A DNA stretch of 64,000 nt from Venatoribacter cucullus (GCF_016132445.1 NZ_CP046056.1:2420001-2484000), one strand, 5' to 3'. Positions 8,659-18,953 are shown, counted from the stretch's first letter. Numbers and translations: made by a program. Notes: generated from the sequence alone by a model not told the origin.

Positions 8659-9879
8659 TTATAAGGTGCGCAGTGCATCAATCGGATTCAGGCGCGCGGC
8701 GCGGCGGGCAGGAAAATAGCCGAACACCACGCCGACCAGCGCCGAAAACACAAAGGCAATTAAGGTGATGCCCGGGTCAAACACATAGGGCATGCCCATC
8801 CACAGCGACAGTCCGAACGACAACCCCACCGCCAGCAAGACGCCCAGCAAACCGCCCAGCGATGACAGCACCACCGCCTCGACCAGAAACTGCCACAACA
8901 CTTCGTGTTCCAGCGCACCAATGGCGAGGCGGATACCGATTTCCCGCGTCCGTTCCGTTACTGACACCAGCATAATATTCATAATACCGATACCGCCCAC
9001 CAGCAGGCTGACCCCCGCCACGGCGCCGAGCAGGCTGGTCATGGTGCGGGTGGTGCTGGTGAGAGTGTCGGCCAGCTCGGTGGTATCCATAATATTGAAG
9101 TTCAGGCTGCTGCTGGGGCCGATATTGCGGCGTAATTTCAGCAATTCGGTCAGGCGGTTTTTCACATGGGCGCTGTCCACCCCATCGTGCAGCGACACAT
9201 AAATCTGCTGCACATCGCGGCTGCCGGCAATGCGCTGGGCAAAGGTCGGGAACGGCAGCAGCACCACATCGTCCTGATCCTGACCGAAGCTGGTCTGGCC
9301 TTTGCCCTTGAACGTCCCCACCACCGTGCAGGTAAAACGGCCGATGCGGATGGTCTGGCCCAGCGGCTGGTCTTTTAACAGCTGGCGGATAATGGTCTGG
9401 CCGACAATACAAACCGCGCCGCCGACGGTTTCTTCTTCGGCGGTAAATTCCCGGCCACTGTCCAGCGCCCAGTTACCGGCCAGCAGAAATTCATTGGTGC
9501 TGCCGCGAATGGTCGAGCTCCAGTTATTGTTGCCCACCACCAGCGTGGCGCTGCTGTTGCTCATCGGTGCCAGGGCTTTAATACCGGCGATTTCATTACG
9601 TACCGCCTCGGCATCGGCCAGAGTAAAGGCCGGCGCACTCATGCGGTCACGACCGGGGCCAAAGCCCTGCCCACGGTTAATCATCAGCAGATTGCTGCCG
9701 AGGCTGGCGATCTGTTCCGTCACCTGCGCGGTGGCACCTTTGCCCAGCGTAACCATGGTAATCACCGCCGCCACGCCGATGATGATGCCCAGCGTGGTTA
9801 AAAACGAACGCAGAATATTGCGGCGGATTTCCTGCAGCGCCAGCTTGAAGGCGTTACCCAGCATCAGTCCGAACATCAC
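8659..9879 (-). CDS. MacB-like ABC transporter permease
   Basis: A 406-residue FtsX/MacB-type permease of the inner membrane. One N-terminal membrane segment (residues about 20-45, ending GVAAVITMVTLGKG) is followed by a large periplasmic domain and three C-terminal segments, with the conserved ERTREIGIRLAIGA loop between them. In E. coli MacB the ATPase and permease are one chain; here they are separate genes overlapping by 4 bp. It is the last gene of a four-gene operon (outer-membrane factor, adaptor, ATPase, permease) forming a tripartite exporter that powers efflux from the periplasm (mechanotransmission). Substrate unknown; macrolides, peptides and siderophores are known for relatives. 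Confidence 0.9.
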   Translation of the reverse strand: MMFGLMLGNAFKLALQEIRRNILRSFLTTLGIIIGVAAVITMVTLGKGATAQVTEQIASLGSNLLMINRGQGFGPGRDRMSAPAFTLADAEAVRNEIAGIKALAPMSNSSATLVVGNNNWSSTIRGSTNEFLLAGNWALDSGREFTAEEETVGGAVCIVGQTIIRQLLKDQPLGQTIRIGRFTCTVVGTFKGKGQTSFGQDQDDVVLLPFPTFAQRIAGSRDVQQIYVSLHDGVDSAHVKNRLTELLKLRRNIGPSSSLNFNIMDTTELADTLTSTTRTMTSLLGAVAGVSLLVGGIGIMNIMLVSVTERTREIGIRLAIGALEHEVLWQFLVEAVVLSSLGGLLGVLLAVGLSFGLSLWMGMPYVFDPGITLIAFVFSALVGVVFGYFPARRAARLNPIDALRTL

Positions 9880-10583
9880 AACGCTCCTGCAGCAGGTTGA
9901 TGCAACTGGTCGTAATCCACCCGGCCATCGACAAAGTGAATAATGCGGTTACCGAATTCGGCCATGTCCGGCTCGTGCGTCACCATCAGAATGGTCAGGT
10001 TCTGGTCGCGATTCAGGCCGGCCAGCAGCTGCATAATTTCGCGGCTGCGTTCGGTATCGAGGTTACCGGTGGGCTCGTCGGCCAGCAGAATGGCCGGCTG
10101 CGTCACCAGCGCGCGGGCAATGGCCACCCGCTGTTGCTGGCCGCCGGATAATTCTTCCGGGCCGTGCTTAGCCCAGGGCCCCAGGCCCACTTTATCCAGT
10201 GCTTCCATGGCCAACCGCTGGCGCTCTTTTCGGGCCAGACCACGGTACACCAGCGGCAGCTCGACGTTTTCCAGCGCCGTGGTGCGGGCCAGCAGGTTAA
10301 AACCCTGAAACACAAAACCAATATGCTGGCGGCGTAACAGCGCCCGCTGCTGACGGTTCAGCTGCGACACCGGCACCCCCTGAAAATAATATTCACCCCC
10401 ACTCAGCACATCGAGACAGCCGATAATGTTCATCACCGTCGATTTGCCCGAGCCACTGGGGCCCATCAGCGACACAAACTGGCCGGGCTGAATGGCAAAA
10501 TCCACACCTTTCAGAGCCTGAAAGGCCGCCGCACCCTGGCCGTAGGTTTTGGTAACGCCGCGAAATTCAATCAGGGCGGTCAT
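9876..10583 (-). CDS. MacB/LolD-type ABC transporter ATPase
   Basis: A 235-residue ATP-binding subunit. The Walker A motif GPSGSGKST (about residues 41-49), signature LSGGQQQR, Walker B ILLADEPTG and switch histidine VTHEP are all intact. It is coupled to the permease gene by an ATGA-type 4-bp overlap on one side and to the adaptor gene by another 4-bp overlap. Together these indicate one translationally coupled exporter complex. Confidence 0.92.
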   Translation of the reverse strand: MTALIEFRGVTKTYGQGAAAFQALKGVDFAIQPGQFVSLMGPSGSGKSTVMNIIGCLDVLSGGEYYFQGVPVSQLNRQQRALLRRQHIGFVFQGFNLLARTTALENVELPLVYRGLARKERQRLAMEALDKVGLGPWAKHGPEELSGGQQQRVAIARALVTQPAILLADEPTGNLDTERSREIMQLLAGLNRDQNLTILMVTHEPDMAEFGNRIIHFVDGRVDYDQLHQPAAGAL

Positions 10584-11890
10584 GAGCGCACCGGCACCGC
10601 ATCACTGATCACCAGATCACCTTCCTGCAGATCACCGCTGATAACCTGGGTGAAAGCGCCGTTGCTGATGCCGGTTTTAATTTCCACCGCCTGCGGCTGG
10701 TTATTACGCAACACCCAGATGGTGGCCGGACGACCGCGCAACTGCTCCTCGACCGAATTTTCTTCGCCGGCTTTTTTCTCGCCCCGGCCCATGCCCGGCA
10801 GACGCCGCGGCAGCAACGCCCCGACCATGCCTGAGCTGCCGTTAGCGGCGGTGTTGGCAGCGGCCGCCGGCCGGTAACGCAGTGCGGCGTTATCAATAAC
10901 GAGGGCATTGTCGGCGCTGGCAATGCGGATATCGGTGACGGCGGTCATGCCCGGTAGCAGTAATAAATCATCATTTTCCACACTCAGCACCGTCTGATAC
11001 GACACCACGGTGGAGGTGCTGGCTTCAGTAGTAGCAAGGCGGATCTGTTCGGTGCGGGCGGTAAAAGTACGGCCGCGATAGGCATCCACGGTAAAGGTGG
11101 CGGACTGCCCCACCTTCACCACACCGATGTCGGCTTCATCCACATCCACCAGCAATTCCATAGCTTTTAAATCCCGCGCCAACAGAAATAAGGTGGGCGC
11201 TGATAACGACGAGGCCACGGTCTGGCCTTTTTCCACCGAGCGGCTCAGCACCACGCCATCAATGGGCGACACCAGCGTGCTTTTGGCCAGATCGGATTCG
11301 GCAAATTCCAGATCGGCTTTGGCGGTATCCACACTGGCCAGCGCCTGTTCCACACTGGCTTCGGCCTTGGCCAGGGTAATGCGGGCGTTATCCAGGGTTT
11401 GTTGCGAGGGGAATTTGCCTGCGCTGCTGGCCCACACGTTCTGGTAATACTGATGATTCAGCTGCGCCTCTTCCAGATTGGCACGGGCGGTTTTTACCTG
11501 CGCCTGGGCCGAGCGCAGCGAACTTTTGCGCTGCAGCACGGTGGCGCCGATCTTACTGGTATCCAGCTGCGCCAGCTTCTGGCCTTCGCTGACGCGGTCG
11601 TTATAGTCGACAAACACCTCTTCGATAATGCCCGACAACTCCGAACTGAGTTCCACCTTGTCTTTCGGCGACACCTTGCCGGTGGCGGTAACGGTAACCG
11701 CCAGGTTCATGCGCTTGGCTGGCGCGGTTTTGTACATCATGCCGGTTTCTGGCTGGTACCCCAGCCACCACCACAGCCCGCCGGCGCCGGCCAGCAACAG
11801 CAGCGCGGCCAGCAGCCAGCGCAGTTTCGGATTAGCGGTTGCCTGCAGCAATCCCAGCTGCCGGGCTTGTTCCTGTTGTTCGTTATTCAC
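10580..11890 (-). CDS. MacA-like periplasmic adaptor (HlyD family)
   Basis: Membrane-fusion protein linking the inner-membrane ABC permease to the outer-membrane factor. A single N-terminal membrane anchor (LLAALLLLAGAGGLWWWLG) precedes a lipoyl/barrel domain (VTVTATGKVSPKDKVELSS), a long helical hairpin (SLRSAQAQVKTARANLEEA) and beta-barrel segments. I chose the GTG at 11890 because AGGTGA sits 5 bp before it and the start overlaps the upstream stop by 8 nt, as for a coupled gene. An ATG at 11908 would add six residues. A Gly/Ala-rich insertion near residues 335-375 is unusual and variable in this family. Confidence 0.9.
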   Translation of the reverse strand: MNNEQQEQARQLGLLQATANPKLRWLLAALLLLAGAGGLWWWLGYQPETGMMYKTAPAKRMNLAVTVTATGKVSPKDKVELSSELSGIIEEVFVDYNDRVSEGQKLAQLDTSKIGATVLQRKSSLRSAQAQVKTARANLEEAQLNHQYYQNVWASSAGKFPSQQTLDNARITLAKAEASVEQALASVDTAKADLEFAESDLAKSTLVSPIDGVVLSRSVEKGQTVASSLSAPTLFLLARDLKAMELLVDVDEADIGVVKVGQSATFTVDAYRGRTFTARTEQIRLATTEASTSTVVSYQTVLSVENDDLLLLPGMTAVTDIRIASADNALVIDNAALRYRPAAAANTAANGSSGMVGALLPRRLPGMGRGEKKAGEENSVEEQLRGRPATIWVLRNNQPQAVEIKTGISNGAFTQVISGDLQEGDLVISDAVPVRS

Positions 11891-13343
11891 GCGTATCACC
11901 TGCTGCATCAAAAGCCAGGGCCGGCAGCGTCAGGCCTTGCCAGCCGCCTCCCATACTGCGGTACAGCTGCACCCAGCTGCCCAGAATATTGCTGTGGTTA
12001 CCCAATAAAGCGCTGCGGGCGTTCAGCAGCGCGGTCTGGGCATCGAGTAATTCGGAAAAACTTAATAAGCCGGCCTCAAACTGCTGAGCAGACAGACTGG
12101 CGGACAGTTCCGCCGACGCCAGTGCCTGAGCAAAGGATTGCTGCTGGCGTTGGGTGCTGGCCAGCCTGGTCAGGGCGTTTTCCACTTCTTCCTGCGCCGT
12201 CAGCAGCTTGCTGCGATAGGCCAGCAGGCTTTGTTCCAGCTGCAATTGCTGCGTGCGTACCGCCTGTTTCAGTACCCCGCCATCGAACAACACCAGCGCC
12301 AGATTGGCGGCAATTCTGGCCACCACGGCATCAACATCGAAGACATCGCTGTAGGTTTCACCACTGGCGGACAAACTGCCGGACAAACCCAGCGATGGGT
12401 AACGCTGATGCCGCGCCAGCACCACCGCTTCGGTCTGCGCCCGCACCGCCTGCTCCTGCGCCTGCACATCGGGGCGCTGGCGCAGCACTTCGGCCGGAAT
12501 CGTTAACCCGGCCGGAGCGCTAAACGAGGGTAAGGATTGTGGCGTTTGCAGCGCCGCTGATAATTCACCCAACTCTCCGCCGGCCAGCGCCTGCAACTGC
12601 TGCAGCGCCTGCAGCTCGGCCTGTTCATAGGGTGGTAAGGAAGATTCGGTCTGGCGTAATAAGGTCAGCGCCTGCGCCTGTTGCAGCTCGGTGGTTAAAC
12701 CGGCCTGCCGTTGCCAGCGCGCCAAGTCATAACTTTGCTGACGCAAGCGGATGGATTCTGTGGTTAACCCCCGGTTCTGCTGCGCCAGCCGCAGGTCTAC
12801 ATAGGCCTGCACCACTTCGGCAATTAAGCTCACCTGGGCGGCGTGTAACTCCTGCAGCGACTTCTGCACATTGGCATCGGCCTGCTCGCGGGCGGCGCGG
12901 CGGCTGCCCCATAAATCAATTTCCCAGGAAGCATTCAGCCCGGCATTAGCACTGGTGCTGTCAGTGTTGTCGCTCTCACTGGCACTGATGCCGGTGCTGA
13001 GGTTGCCCTTGGGGCGAAAACCGGCGGTAGCAACACCGGCCTGCAGTAATGCCAGCCGGTAACTGATGCCACTGCTGGCCAGGCTCGGGTTATTCGCCAA
13101 TACCTGCTGTACCAGCTGATTCAGCAGCGGGTCTTGCCAGTGTTGCCACCAGGTGGCCAGGGACGAGGGGTCGGCAGCGTCAGCTGGGTCGAGGTTTACC
13201 CCTTGCGGGGTCTGGGTATGCCAATCCTGCACGGTGGTGGCGACCGCCAGATCAGGTTGCTCCGGGGCCGAGCTGCAGCCAGCCAATGTCAGCGGCAGCA
13301 GCAAAGCGGCGTGACGAACCAGAGTAGGAGAAATCAATTTCAT
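11883..13343 (-). CDS. Outer-membrane efflux lipoprotein, TolC/NodT family
   Basis: A 486-residue outer-membrane factor. The N-terminus has a lipoprotein signal with lipobox LAGC (Cys23). Two repeated outer-membrane-efflux domains follow, rich in long amphipathic helices (for example NASWEIDLWGSRRAAREQA and QVSLIAEVVQAYVDLRLAQ). It would form the trimeric exit duct for the MacAB-like system encoded downstream on the same strand. As first gene it is likely preceded by the operon promoter in 13344-13480; I see no clear hexamers there. Confidence 0.92.
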   Translation of the reverse strand: MKLISPTLVRHAALLLPLTLAGCSSAPEQPDLAVATTVQDWHTQTPQGVNLDPADAADPSSLATWWQHWQDPLLNQLVQQVLANNPSLASSGISYRLALLQAGVATAGFRPKGNLSTGISASESDNTDSTSANAGLNASWEIDLWGSRRAAREQADANVQKSLQELHAAQVSLIAEVVQAYVDLRLAQQNRGLTTESIRLRQQSYDLARWQRQAGLTTELQQAQALTLLRQTESSLPPYEQAELQALQQLQALAGGELGELSAALQTPQSLPSFSAPAGLTIPAEVLRQRPDVQAQEQAVRAQTEAVVLARHQRYPSLGLSGSLSASGETYSDVFDVDAVVARIAANLALVLFDGGVLKQAVRTQQLQLEQSLLAYRSKLLTAQEEVENALTRLASTQRQQQSFAQALASAELSASLSAQQFEAGLLSFSELLDAQTALLNARSALLGNHSNILGSWVQLYRSMGGGWQGLTLPALAFDAAGDTRE

Positions 13344-13475
13344 GCCGGTTATTCCAACAACAGTACCCTCAGGATACCGGGGTGCGTACTCTGTCAGAAA
13401 GTGCTTTGTGATAAAAGACCCAAATAGTAAGTATTTGCATTTGTATTGAATAATTTACCTTTTCCCCGCGCAGAT

Positions 13476-13506
13476 ACAAAAAACCCGCCGCAGCGGGTTT
13501 TTTGTT
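13476..13506 (-). terminator. Terminator of fba, probably bidirectional
   Basis: An 8-bp stem AAACCCGC/GCGGGTTT with loop CGCA is flanked by A-rich and T-rich runs on both sides. It lies 17 bp beyond the fba stop and upstream of the efflux operon, so the relevant direction is the minus strand. Confidence 0.85.
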
Positions 13507-13522
13507 GCATCACGAAAACCGC

Positions 13523-14587
13523 TCATCCGATTTTCGGATCCAGTTCGCCACGGGCGTAACGCTGGTACATGCCTTCCAGAGAGATCGGTTTGATCTTGGA
13601 AGCGTTACCGGCGGTGCCGAAGGCTTCGTAACGGGCGATACAGATATCACGCATGGCTTCGACGGTTTTGGCGAAGAATTTACGCGGATCGAACTCGCTC
13701 GGGTGTTCGGCCATCATGCGACGCATCGCACCAGTGGAGGCCAGACGCAGGTCGGTGTCGATGTTCACCTTGCGCACGCCGTACTTGATGCCTTCAACGA
13801 TTTCTTCCACCGGTACACCGTAGGTTTCTTTGATGTCGCCGCCGTACTGGTTGATGATCGCCAGCCATTCCTGCGGAACCGAAGAAGAACCGTGCATTAC
13901 CAGGTGGGTATCCGGAATGCGCTTGTGGATTTCTTTAATACGGTCGATGGCCAGAATGTCGCCTGTTGGCGGCTTGGTGAACTTGTACGCACCGTGGCTG
14001 GTACCGATGGCAATGGCCAGCGCGTCCACACCGGTTTTCTTCACGAAATCCGCAGCTTCTTCCGGATCGGTCAGCATCTGGCTGTGATCCAGCACGCCTT
14101 CGGCGCCGATGCCGTCTTCTTCACCGGCCATACCGGTTTCCAGAGAACCCAGACAGCCCAGCTCACCTTCTACCGATACACCACAGGCGTGCGCCATGTC
14201 GACGGTACGACGGGTTACGTCCACGTTGTACTCATAGGAAGTCGGGGTTTTACCGTCTTCACCCAGCGAACCGTCCATCATCACCGAGCTGAAACCCAAC
14301 TGGATAGAACGCTGACAGACGTCCGGAGACGTACCGTGATCCTGGTGCATACACACCGGAATGTGCGGGAATTCTTCAATGGCCGCCAGAATCAGGTGGC
14401 GCAGGAACGGCGCACCGGCGTACTTACGGGCACCGGCAGACGCCTGCACAATCACCGGCGAGTCGGTCTTGTCGGCGGCTTCCATGATGGCGCGCATCTG
14501 TTCCAGGTTGTTCACGTTGAAAGCTGGCACGCCGTAGCCGAATTCGGCGGCGTGATCCAGCATCTGACGCATGCTGATTAATGCCAT
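13523..14587 (-). CDS. fba: Fructose-bisphosphate aldolase, class II
   Basis: A zinc-dependent aldolase of 354 residues that interconverts fructose 1,6-bisphosphate with dihydroxyacetone phosphate and glyceraldehyde 3-phosphate. The Calvin-cycle type (class IIB) sequence is clear: [19 protein letters not shown] at the start, the metal-binding CMHQDHGTS, and GTSHGAYKF and VMHGSSSVP further on. It is the last gene of epd-pgk-fba. The length is normal for the family and the terminator follows at once. No odd residues are seen. Confidence 0.96.
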   Translation of the reverse strand: MALISMRQMLDHAAEFGYGVPAFNVNNLEQMRAIMEAADKTDSPVIVQASAGARKYAGAPFLRHLILAAIEEFPHIPVCMHQDHGTSPDVCQRSIQLGFSSVMMDGSLGEDGKTPTSYEYNVDVTRRTVDMAHACGVSVEGELGCLGSLETGMAGEEDGIGAEGVLDHSQMLTDPEEAADFVKKTGVDALAIAIGTSHGAYKFTKPPTGDILAIDRIKEIHKRIPDTHLVMHGSSSVPQEWLAIINQYGGDIKETYGVPVEEIVEGIKYGVRKVNIDTDLRLASTGAMRRMMAEHPSEFDPRKFFAKTVEAMRDICIARYEAFGTAGNASKIKPISLEGMYQRYARGELDPKIG

Positions 14588-14605
14588 GTTGTTGCCTCTT
14601 TAGGT

Positions 14606-14640
14606 CTGCCAGACGCTGGACGCTAGACGCCAGACGCTGA
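14606..14640. repeat. Short degenerate direct repeats between pgk and fba
   Basis: The 112-bp gap between pgk and fba holds a run of closely related short units (AGACGCTGG, ACGCTAG, ACGCCAG, ACGCTGA) in tandem. The array is short and its role is unknown. Confidence 0.5.
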
Positions 14641-14649
14641 CTCTATTAA

Positions 14650-14679
14650 AAAATTCTGCGCGGGAAGCCGGGCTTCCCA
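14650..14679 (-). terminator. Weak terminator or attenuator after pgk
   Basis: A 7-bp perfect stem GGGAAGC/GCTTCCC with a 3-nt loop lies 22 bp beyond the pgk stop. On the minus strand a T run follows after a 6-nt gap. The gap makes it a weak candidate, perhaps tuning pgk against fba. Confidence 0.4.
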
Positions 14680-14699
14680 CACGCTGTTCAGCCGAACGC

Positions 14700-15896
14700 T
14701 TAACGGGCGCCCTGCGCGCGTTCTTCCAGTACTGCAACCGCCGGCAGCACTTTGCCTTCCACGAATTCGAGGAACGCACCGCCACCAGTGGAGATGTAAG
14801 AGATCTTATCGGCCACGCCGTATTTGTCGATGGCGGCCAGCGTATCACCACCACCGGCGATGGAGAATGCGGCGCTGTCCGCAATGGCATTCGACAGTTC
14901 TTTGGTACCGTTGCCGAAGCTGTCCACTTCAAACACGCCGACCGGGCCATTCCACAAAATGGTTTTGGACGCTTTCAGCATGTCAGCGAACTGGGCCGCG
15001 GTTTCCGGGCCGACGTCCAGAATCATGTCGTTGTCGCCCACGTCGGCCACTTTCTTCACCACCGGCGTGGCGGCATTAACGAAGGCCATAAAATCGTCGA
15101 TCGGGCCGGTGATTTCCGCCACCACTACGTCGGTTGGCAGTGGCACGTTCACTTTGGCGGCGATGGCTTTGGCGGTGTCGATCAGGTCGTGTTCACACAG
15201 GGATTTACCCACTTTAAAACCCGCGGCGGCCAGGAAGGTGTTGGCGATACCGCCACCCACAATCAGCTGGTCACAAATGGTCGACAGCGAGGTCAGCACG
15301 TCGAGTTTGGTGGACACTTTGGAACCGGCAACAATTGCCACCATCGGACGGGCAGGCTTATCCAGCGCTTTGCCCAGTGCGTCCAGCTCGGCTGCCAGCA
15401 GCGGGCCGGCACAGGCCACCGGGGCAAATTTGGCCACGCCGTGGGTGGAACCTTCAGCGCGGTGCGCGGTACCGAAGGCGTCCATCACGAACACGTCGCA
15501 CAGAGCAGCGTATTGCCTGGCCAGCTCATCGGCGTTTTTCTTTTCGCCCTTGTTAAAGCGCACGTTTTCAAACAGCACGATCTCACCGGCTTTTACATCC
15601 ACACCATTCAGGTAATCACTGACCAGCGGTACATCACGACCCAGCGCCGCGCTCAGGTAGTCGGCCACCGGACGCAGAGAATTTTCTGCCGAGAACTCGC
15701 CTTCGGTCGGACGGCCCAGATGCGAACACACCATCACGGCGGCGCCTTTTTCCAGCGCCAGCTTAATGGTGGGCAGGGAAGCCAGAATACGGGCATCGGA
15801 AGCGACGTTGCCGTTCTTAACCGGTACGTTCAGGTCTTCACGGATCAGCACACGTTTACCGTTCAGATCCAGATCCGTCATTTTGATTACAGACAT
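14700..15896 (-). CDS. pgk: Phosphoglycerate kinase
   Basis: A 398-residue glycolytic kinase that transfers phosphate between 1,3-bisphosphoglycerate and ADP. The N-terminal substrate domain shows [14 protein letters not shown] and [10 protein letters not shown], and the C-terminal nucleotide domain shows GPVGVFE and [12 protein letters not shown]. Length is normal for the bacterial enzyme. It is the middle gene of epd-pgk-fba, with 17 bp after epd, so cotranscription with epd is likely. Confidence 0.97.
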   Translation of the reverse strand: MSVIKMTDLDLNGKRVLIREDLNVPVKNGNVASDARILASLPTIKLALEKGAAVMVCSHLGRPTEGEFSAENSLRPVADYLSAALGRDVPLVSDYLNGVDVKAGEIVLFENVRFNKGEKKNADELARQYAALCDVFVMDAFGTAHRAEGSTHGVAKFAPVACAGPLLAAELDALGKALDKPARPMVAIVAGSKVSTKLDVLTSLSTICDQLIVGGGIANTFLAAAGFKVGKSLCEHDLIDTAKAIAAKVNVPLPTDVVVAEITGPIDDFMAFVNAATPVVKKVADVGDNDMILDVGPETAAQFADMLKASKTILWNGPVGVFEVDSFGNGTKELSNAIADSAAFSIAGGGDTLAAIDKYGVADKISYISTGGGAFLEFVEGKVLPAVAVLEERAQGAR

Positions 15897-15913
15897 GATG
15901 TTTCCTCAGTCGA

Positions 15914-16972
15914 TCACTTCGGCGGCTGCACCACCGGGTTAACAGAATTCGGGCCGGACGGCAGGCTGCTCATGCAGCGCGCGGTATCCAGCATGCGGTT
16001 GGCAAAGCCCCATTCGTTGTCGAACCACACCAGCAGTTTCAGCAGGTGGCCAGCACTGACGCGCGTTTGCGTGGCATCGACAATGCCCGAGCGCGCGTCG
16101 TGATTAAAATCGATGGAGGCATGGGCCTCGCGGGTAATGCCCAGAATCCCGCGCAGGTTGCCGGCGGCGGCGGATTGTATCAGGTCATTCACCGCTTGTG
16201 AGGATGTGATTTGCTGCAACTGCAGGCTGATATCCAGCGCCGATACGTTCATGGTCGGCACCCGCACGTGCAGGCTTTCGATCTTGCCGGCCAGCTTGGG
16301 CATTAAGCGGGCGATACCAAGCGGCAGGCCGGTATCCACCGGAATAATGCTCTGGCCGGCGGCGCGGGTGCGGCGCAGATCAGAATGGTAAGCGTCGATC
16401 ACCGGCTGATCGTTCATGGCCGAGTGAATGGTGGTGGTGACGCCCGCTTCGATGCCAAAGGCGTTATCCAGCAGAGTCAGCAGCGGCAGCAGGCAATTAG
16501 TGGAACAGGAACCATTCGACACGATGCGCTGCTCCGCCGTCAGACTGTGCTGGTTCAGGCCATAAATAATGGTGTTATCCACCGCGCTGTCGGCCGGGTT
16601 GGAAATCAGCACACGACGGGCACCGGCGTGCAGATGCTGTTCGGCATCGTCGCGGCTGGTGACCTGACCGCTGCATTCCAGCACGATGTCCACATCCAGC
16701 GCCTGCCAGTCCAGCTCGCTCAGCTCGGCAATATGGCGCACACAAATACGGTCGCCATTCACCAGCAGATGCCGATCATCCGCCACGTCCACCGTGCCGG
16801 GAAAACGGCCGTGGGTGCTGTCATAGCGCAGCATATAACTGATGGTGTCGATGTCGGCCAGCTCATTAATGGCCACCACCTGCAAATCGTTGCGGTAACC
16901 ATGCTCGTACAGCGCACGCAGCACGCAGCGGCCGATGCGGCCAAAACCATTGATGGCAATGCGGGTGGTCAT
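15914..16972 (-). CDS. epd: Erythrose-4-phosphate dehydrogenase
   Basis: NAD-dependent dehydrogenase of the GAPDH superfamily (352 residues) that oxidises erythrose 4-phosphate to 4-phosphoerythronate for pyridoxal phosphate synthesis. The Rossmann start MTTRIAINGFGRIGRCVLR and the catalytic cysteine in NGSCSTNC are present. The stretches TTIHSAMNDQPVIDAYH and DNEWGFANRMLDTA match E. coli Epd better than GapA. I chose the ATG at 16972; the longer frame from a GTG at 16981 adds only three residues not expected in the family. Its place ahead of pgk and fba is the standard gammaproteobacterial order, but transketolase is elsewhere (37.4 kb). Confidence 0.92.
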   Translation of the reverse strand: MTTRIAINGFGRIGRCVLRALYEHGYRNDLQVVAINELADIDTISYMLRYDSTHGRFPGTVDVADDRHLLVNGDRICVRHIAELSELDWQALDVDIVLECSGQVTSRDDAEQHLHAGARRVLISNPADSAVDNTIIYGLNQHSLTAEQRIVSNGSCSTNCLLPLLTLLDNAFGIEAGVTTTIHSAMNDQPVIDAYHSDLRRTRAAGQSIIPVDTGLPLGIARLMPKLAGKIESLHVRVPTMNVSALDISLQLQQITSSQAVNDLIQSAAAGNLRGILGITREAHASIDFNHDARSGIVDATQTRVSAGHLLKLLVWFDNEWGFANRMLDTARCMSSLPSGPNSVNPVVQPPK

Positions 16973-17142
16973 GAACAGCACTCGGGCAGAAACAAGGGGC
17001 GTATTCTGGCGTATTCAGGGGCTGGCCGCAAAGGCCGGCGCCGTCAGGTTGCTGCGTCAACACTCTGTTCAGGCGTAACGGCTGGCACTTTGCTGCCATT
17101 GTGGCAGGCTGTAGCGGTTTTCCATTATCAGAACGGCCTCTT

Positions 17143-18147
17143 ATGTCTGCTGCAACCCTGCCATTATCACTGCTGGAACTGGCTTCGGTGCCCACCGGTT
17201 CCGACATCCGCCACACCTTGCTGGAGCTGCGCCGTTACGCCCAGGCTGCCGATCAACTCGGCCTCACGCGCCTGTGGCTGGCGGAGCATCACAATATGGA
17301 AGGCATTGCCAGCAGTGCCACCAGCGTCTTAATTGCCGATCTGGCCGCGCACACGGAACGTCTGCGCATCGGTTCCGGCGGCATTATGCTGCCCAACCAC
17401 CCGCCCTTGGTGGTGGCCGAACAGTTCGGCACCCTTGCAGCGTTGCATCCGGGCCGGATTGATTTAGGCCTCGGCCGTGCGCCCGGCACCGACCCCGTCA
17501 CCAGCCGCGCCCTGCACCGCGATGAACGCCGCGCCGAGCGTTTTCCACAAGAAGTGGCCGAACTGCAACGGCTGCTGGGCAATGGCGATGAGCCGGGTGT
17601 GCGCGCGTACCCCGGCCGCAACAGCGACATTCCCATCTGGATTCTCGGTTCCAGTTTATTCAGCGCCCAGCTGGCGGCGCAGCGTGGGCTGCCCTATGCC
17701 TTTGCCGGGCATTTTGCTCCGGCGTTAGCGGCCGAAGCATTGGCCCTGTACCGCCGCCAGTTCCAGCCTTCGGCAGCGCTGGCCGAGCCTTATGCCATTC
17801 TCTGTTTGCCGCTGATTCTGGCCGACACCGATGACGAAGCGCGCTATTTAGGCACCAGTTCACAACAGCGGATTTTGTCATTGCTGTACGGCAAGCCGCT
17901 GTATATTCCGCCGCCGGTGGACGATATGGATAAGATCTGGGATGCCCCCAGCCGTATGCAGGTGCAGAATTTTCTGGCGCTGTCGGTGGCGGGCAGCCCG
18001 CAAACCGTGGCCTTTAAACTGCAGCAACTGCGCCAGCGCTATGTCTGCGACGAGCTGATGTTTACCAACGATATTTACGACCGGGAAAAACGTCTGCGGG
18101 CGCTGGAACTGCTGCCGCAGGTGCAGGCATTAATGGCGGATAAATAA
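17143..18147 (+). CDS. LLM-class flavin-dependent oxidoreductase
   Basis: A 334-residue luciferase-like monooxygenase of the group that includes E. coli YhbW. It has the TIM-barrel core and typical motifs: [10 protein letters not shown] near the start, [39 protein letters not shown] and IWILGSS. Such proteins use reduced FMN or F420; the substrate here is unknown. The ATG at 17143 fits the family start, while a frame open from GTG 17101 adds 14 unrelated residues. It is a single-gene unit, ending at a bidirectional terminator. Confidence 0.88.
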   Translation: MSAATLPLSLLELASVPTGSDIRHTLLELRRYAQAADQLGLTRLWLAEHHNMEGIASSATSVLIADLAAHTERLRIGSGGIMLPNHPPLVVAEQFGTLAALHPGRIDLGLGRAPGTDPVTSRALHRDERRAERFPQEVAELQRLLGNGDEPGVRAYPGRNSDIPIWILGSSLFSAQLAAQRGLPYAFAGHFAPALAAEALALYRRQFQPSAALAEPYAILCLPLILADTDDEARYLGTSSQQRILSLLYGKPLYIPPPVDDMDKIWDAPSRMQVQNFLALSVAGSPQTVAFKLQQLRQRYVCDELMFTNDIYDREKRLRALELLPQVQALMADK

Positions 18148-18196
18148 CCAATTTAAAAACGCATAAACCCGTTTTAAACATTATTTAAAACGCATA

Positions 18197-18236
18197 AAAA
18201 AGCGGCGCTGCTGAATGGCAGGGCCGCTTTTTTTTA
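18197..18236. terminator. Bidirectional terminator
   Basis: Outer arms AAAGCGGC/GCCGCTTT with a smaller inner stem CTGC/GCAG, flanked by A-rich and T-rich runs. It sits between the convergent LLM oxidoreductase and putative outer-membrane protein genes. Confidence 0.85.
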
Positions 18237-18245
18237 CCGGGCGGA

Positions 18246-18953
18246 TCAGAAGCGGGCGTTCAGACGCATCTGGCCCGGCAGGGAAATAGTATCTTCCTGT
18301 CCCCAGGCATTGCCGCCGATCTGCAGCGGTACGATATCCAGCGTCAGACGGTCGTTGTATTCCCAACGCACACCAACAACAACCAGCGTGTCTTTGTTGT
18401 CTGCAGTGGTGGCAATTACTTCGATACCCGGCTGAAAGGTACCGTACTGGGTTTTGGCCATTTTCAGATGCGCTGACAAGCCCACGTCCAGGTAGTTGTC
18501 GTCATTATCGTCATCAATAATAAATTCCGGCGCAATGCTCAGCAGCAGGCTGTTCATGTCGGCGGTAAAGGCAGCACCGATCATAAAGTTGTTGTAGCTT
18601 TCGCCACCCACGGAATCTTCATCAAACACTGCCACGCCCGCGTACACCGCCAGACCGTGTTTCATTTCAGACAGACCCTGCAATGCAGGCAAACCCAGTT
18701 TGAAAATGGCTTCGCTGTTAACGCCTACTGTATCGACCTTGTTGCTGTTCAAAATCAGCTCACTGTTGCCCAGGCCCAGACGCACACCACCGCTGGAGTA
18801 GTCGCCACCAGTAGACAGATCCACCGAGGCCTCGCCCTGCGCGGCCACGCCTGCGCGCTCAACCATAAAGCCACGGGTTGGCTGCTGCGCAACCGCGGGT
18901 GCAGCAACCGCTGCTGCCAGAGTCATACCAGTCAGAATTTTTGCAATATTCAT
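18246..18953 (-). CDS. Putative outer-membrane beta-barrel protein
   Basis: A 235-residue protein that I cannot place in a named family. The N-terminus is a clear signal peptide (MNIAKILTGMTLAAAVAAPA, cleavage near AVA-QQ). The mature part shows alternating hydrophobic and polar stretches typical of beta strands, an acidic patch (IIDDDNDDNYLD, possibly a calcium-type loop), and ends in an aromatic residue (MRLNARF), the usual outer-membrane insertion signal. The ATG at 18953 has AGGAG upstream and defines the signal peptide; the same frame is open further upstream but overlaps the asparaginase gene. Function unknown. Confidence 0.75.
   Translation of the reverse strand: MNIAKILTGMTLAAAVAAPAVAQQPTRGFMVERAGVAAQGEASVDLSTGGDYSSGGVRLGLGNSELILNSNKVDTVGVNSEAIFKLGLPALQGLSEMKHGLAVYAGVAVFDEDSVGGESYNNFMIGAAFTADMNSLLLSIAPEFIIDDDNDDNYLDVGLSAHLKMAKTQYGTFQPGIEVIATTADNKDTLVVVGVRWEYNDRLTLDIVPLQIGGNAWGQEDTISLPGQMRLNARF

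Noticed and set aside
13502-14581. 359-codon frame antisense to fba
   Set aside because: Same effect as for ilvC; fba is certain and the antisense product has no recognisable features.
16973-16981. GTG start for epd three codons upstream
   Set aside because: The ATG at 16972 gives the normal GAPDH-family N-terminus; the extra residues are not family-like.
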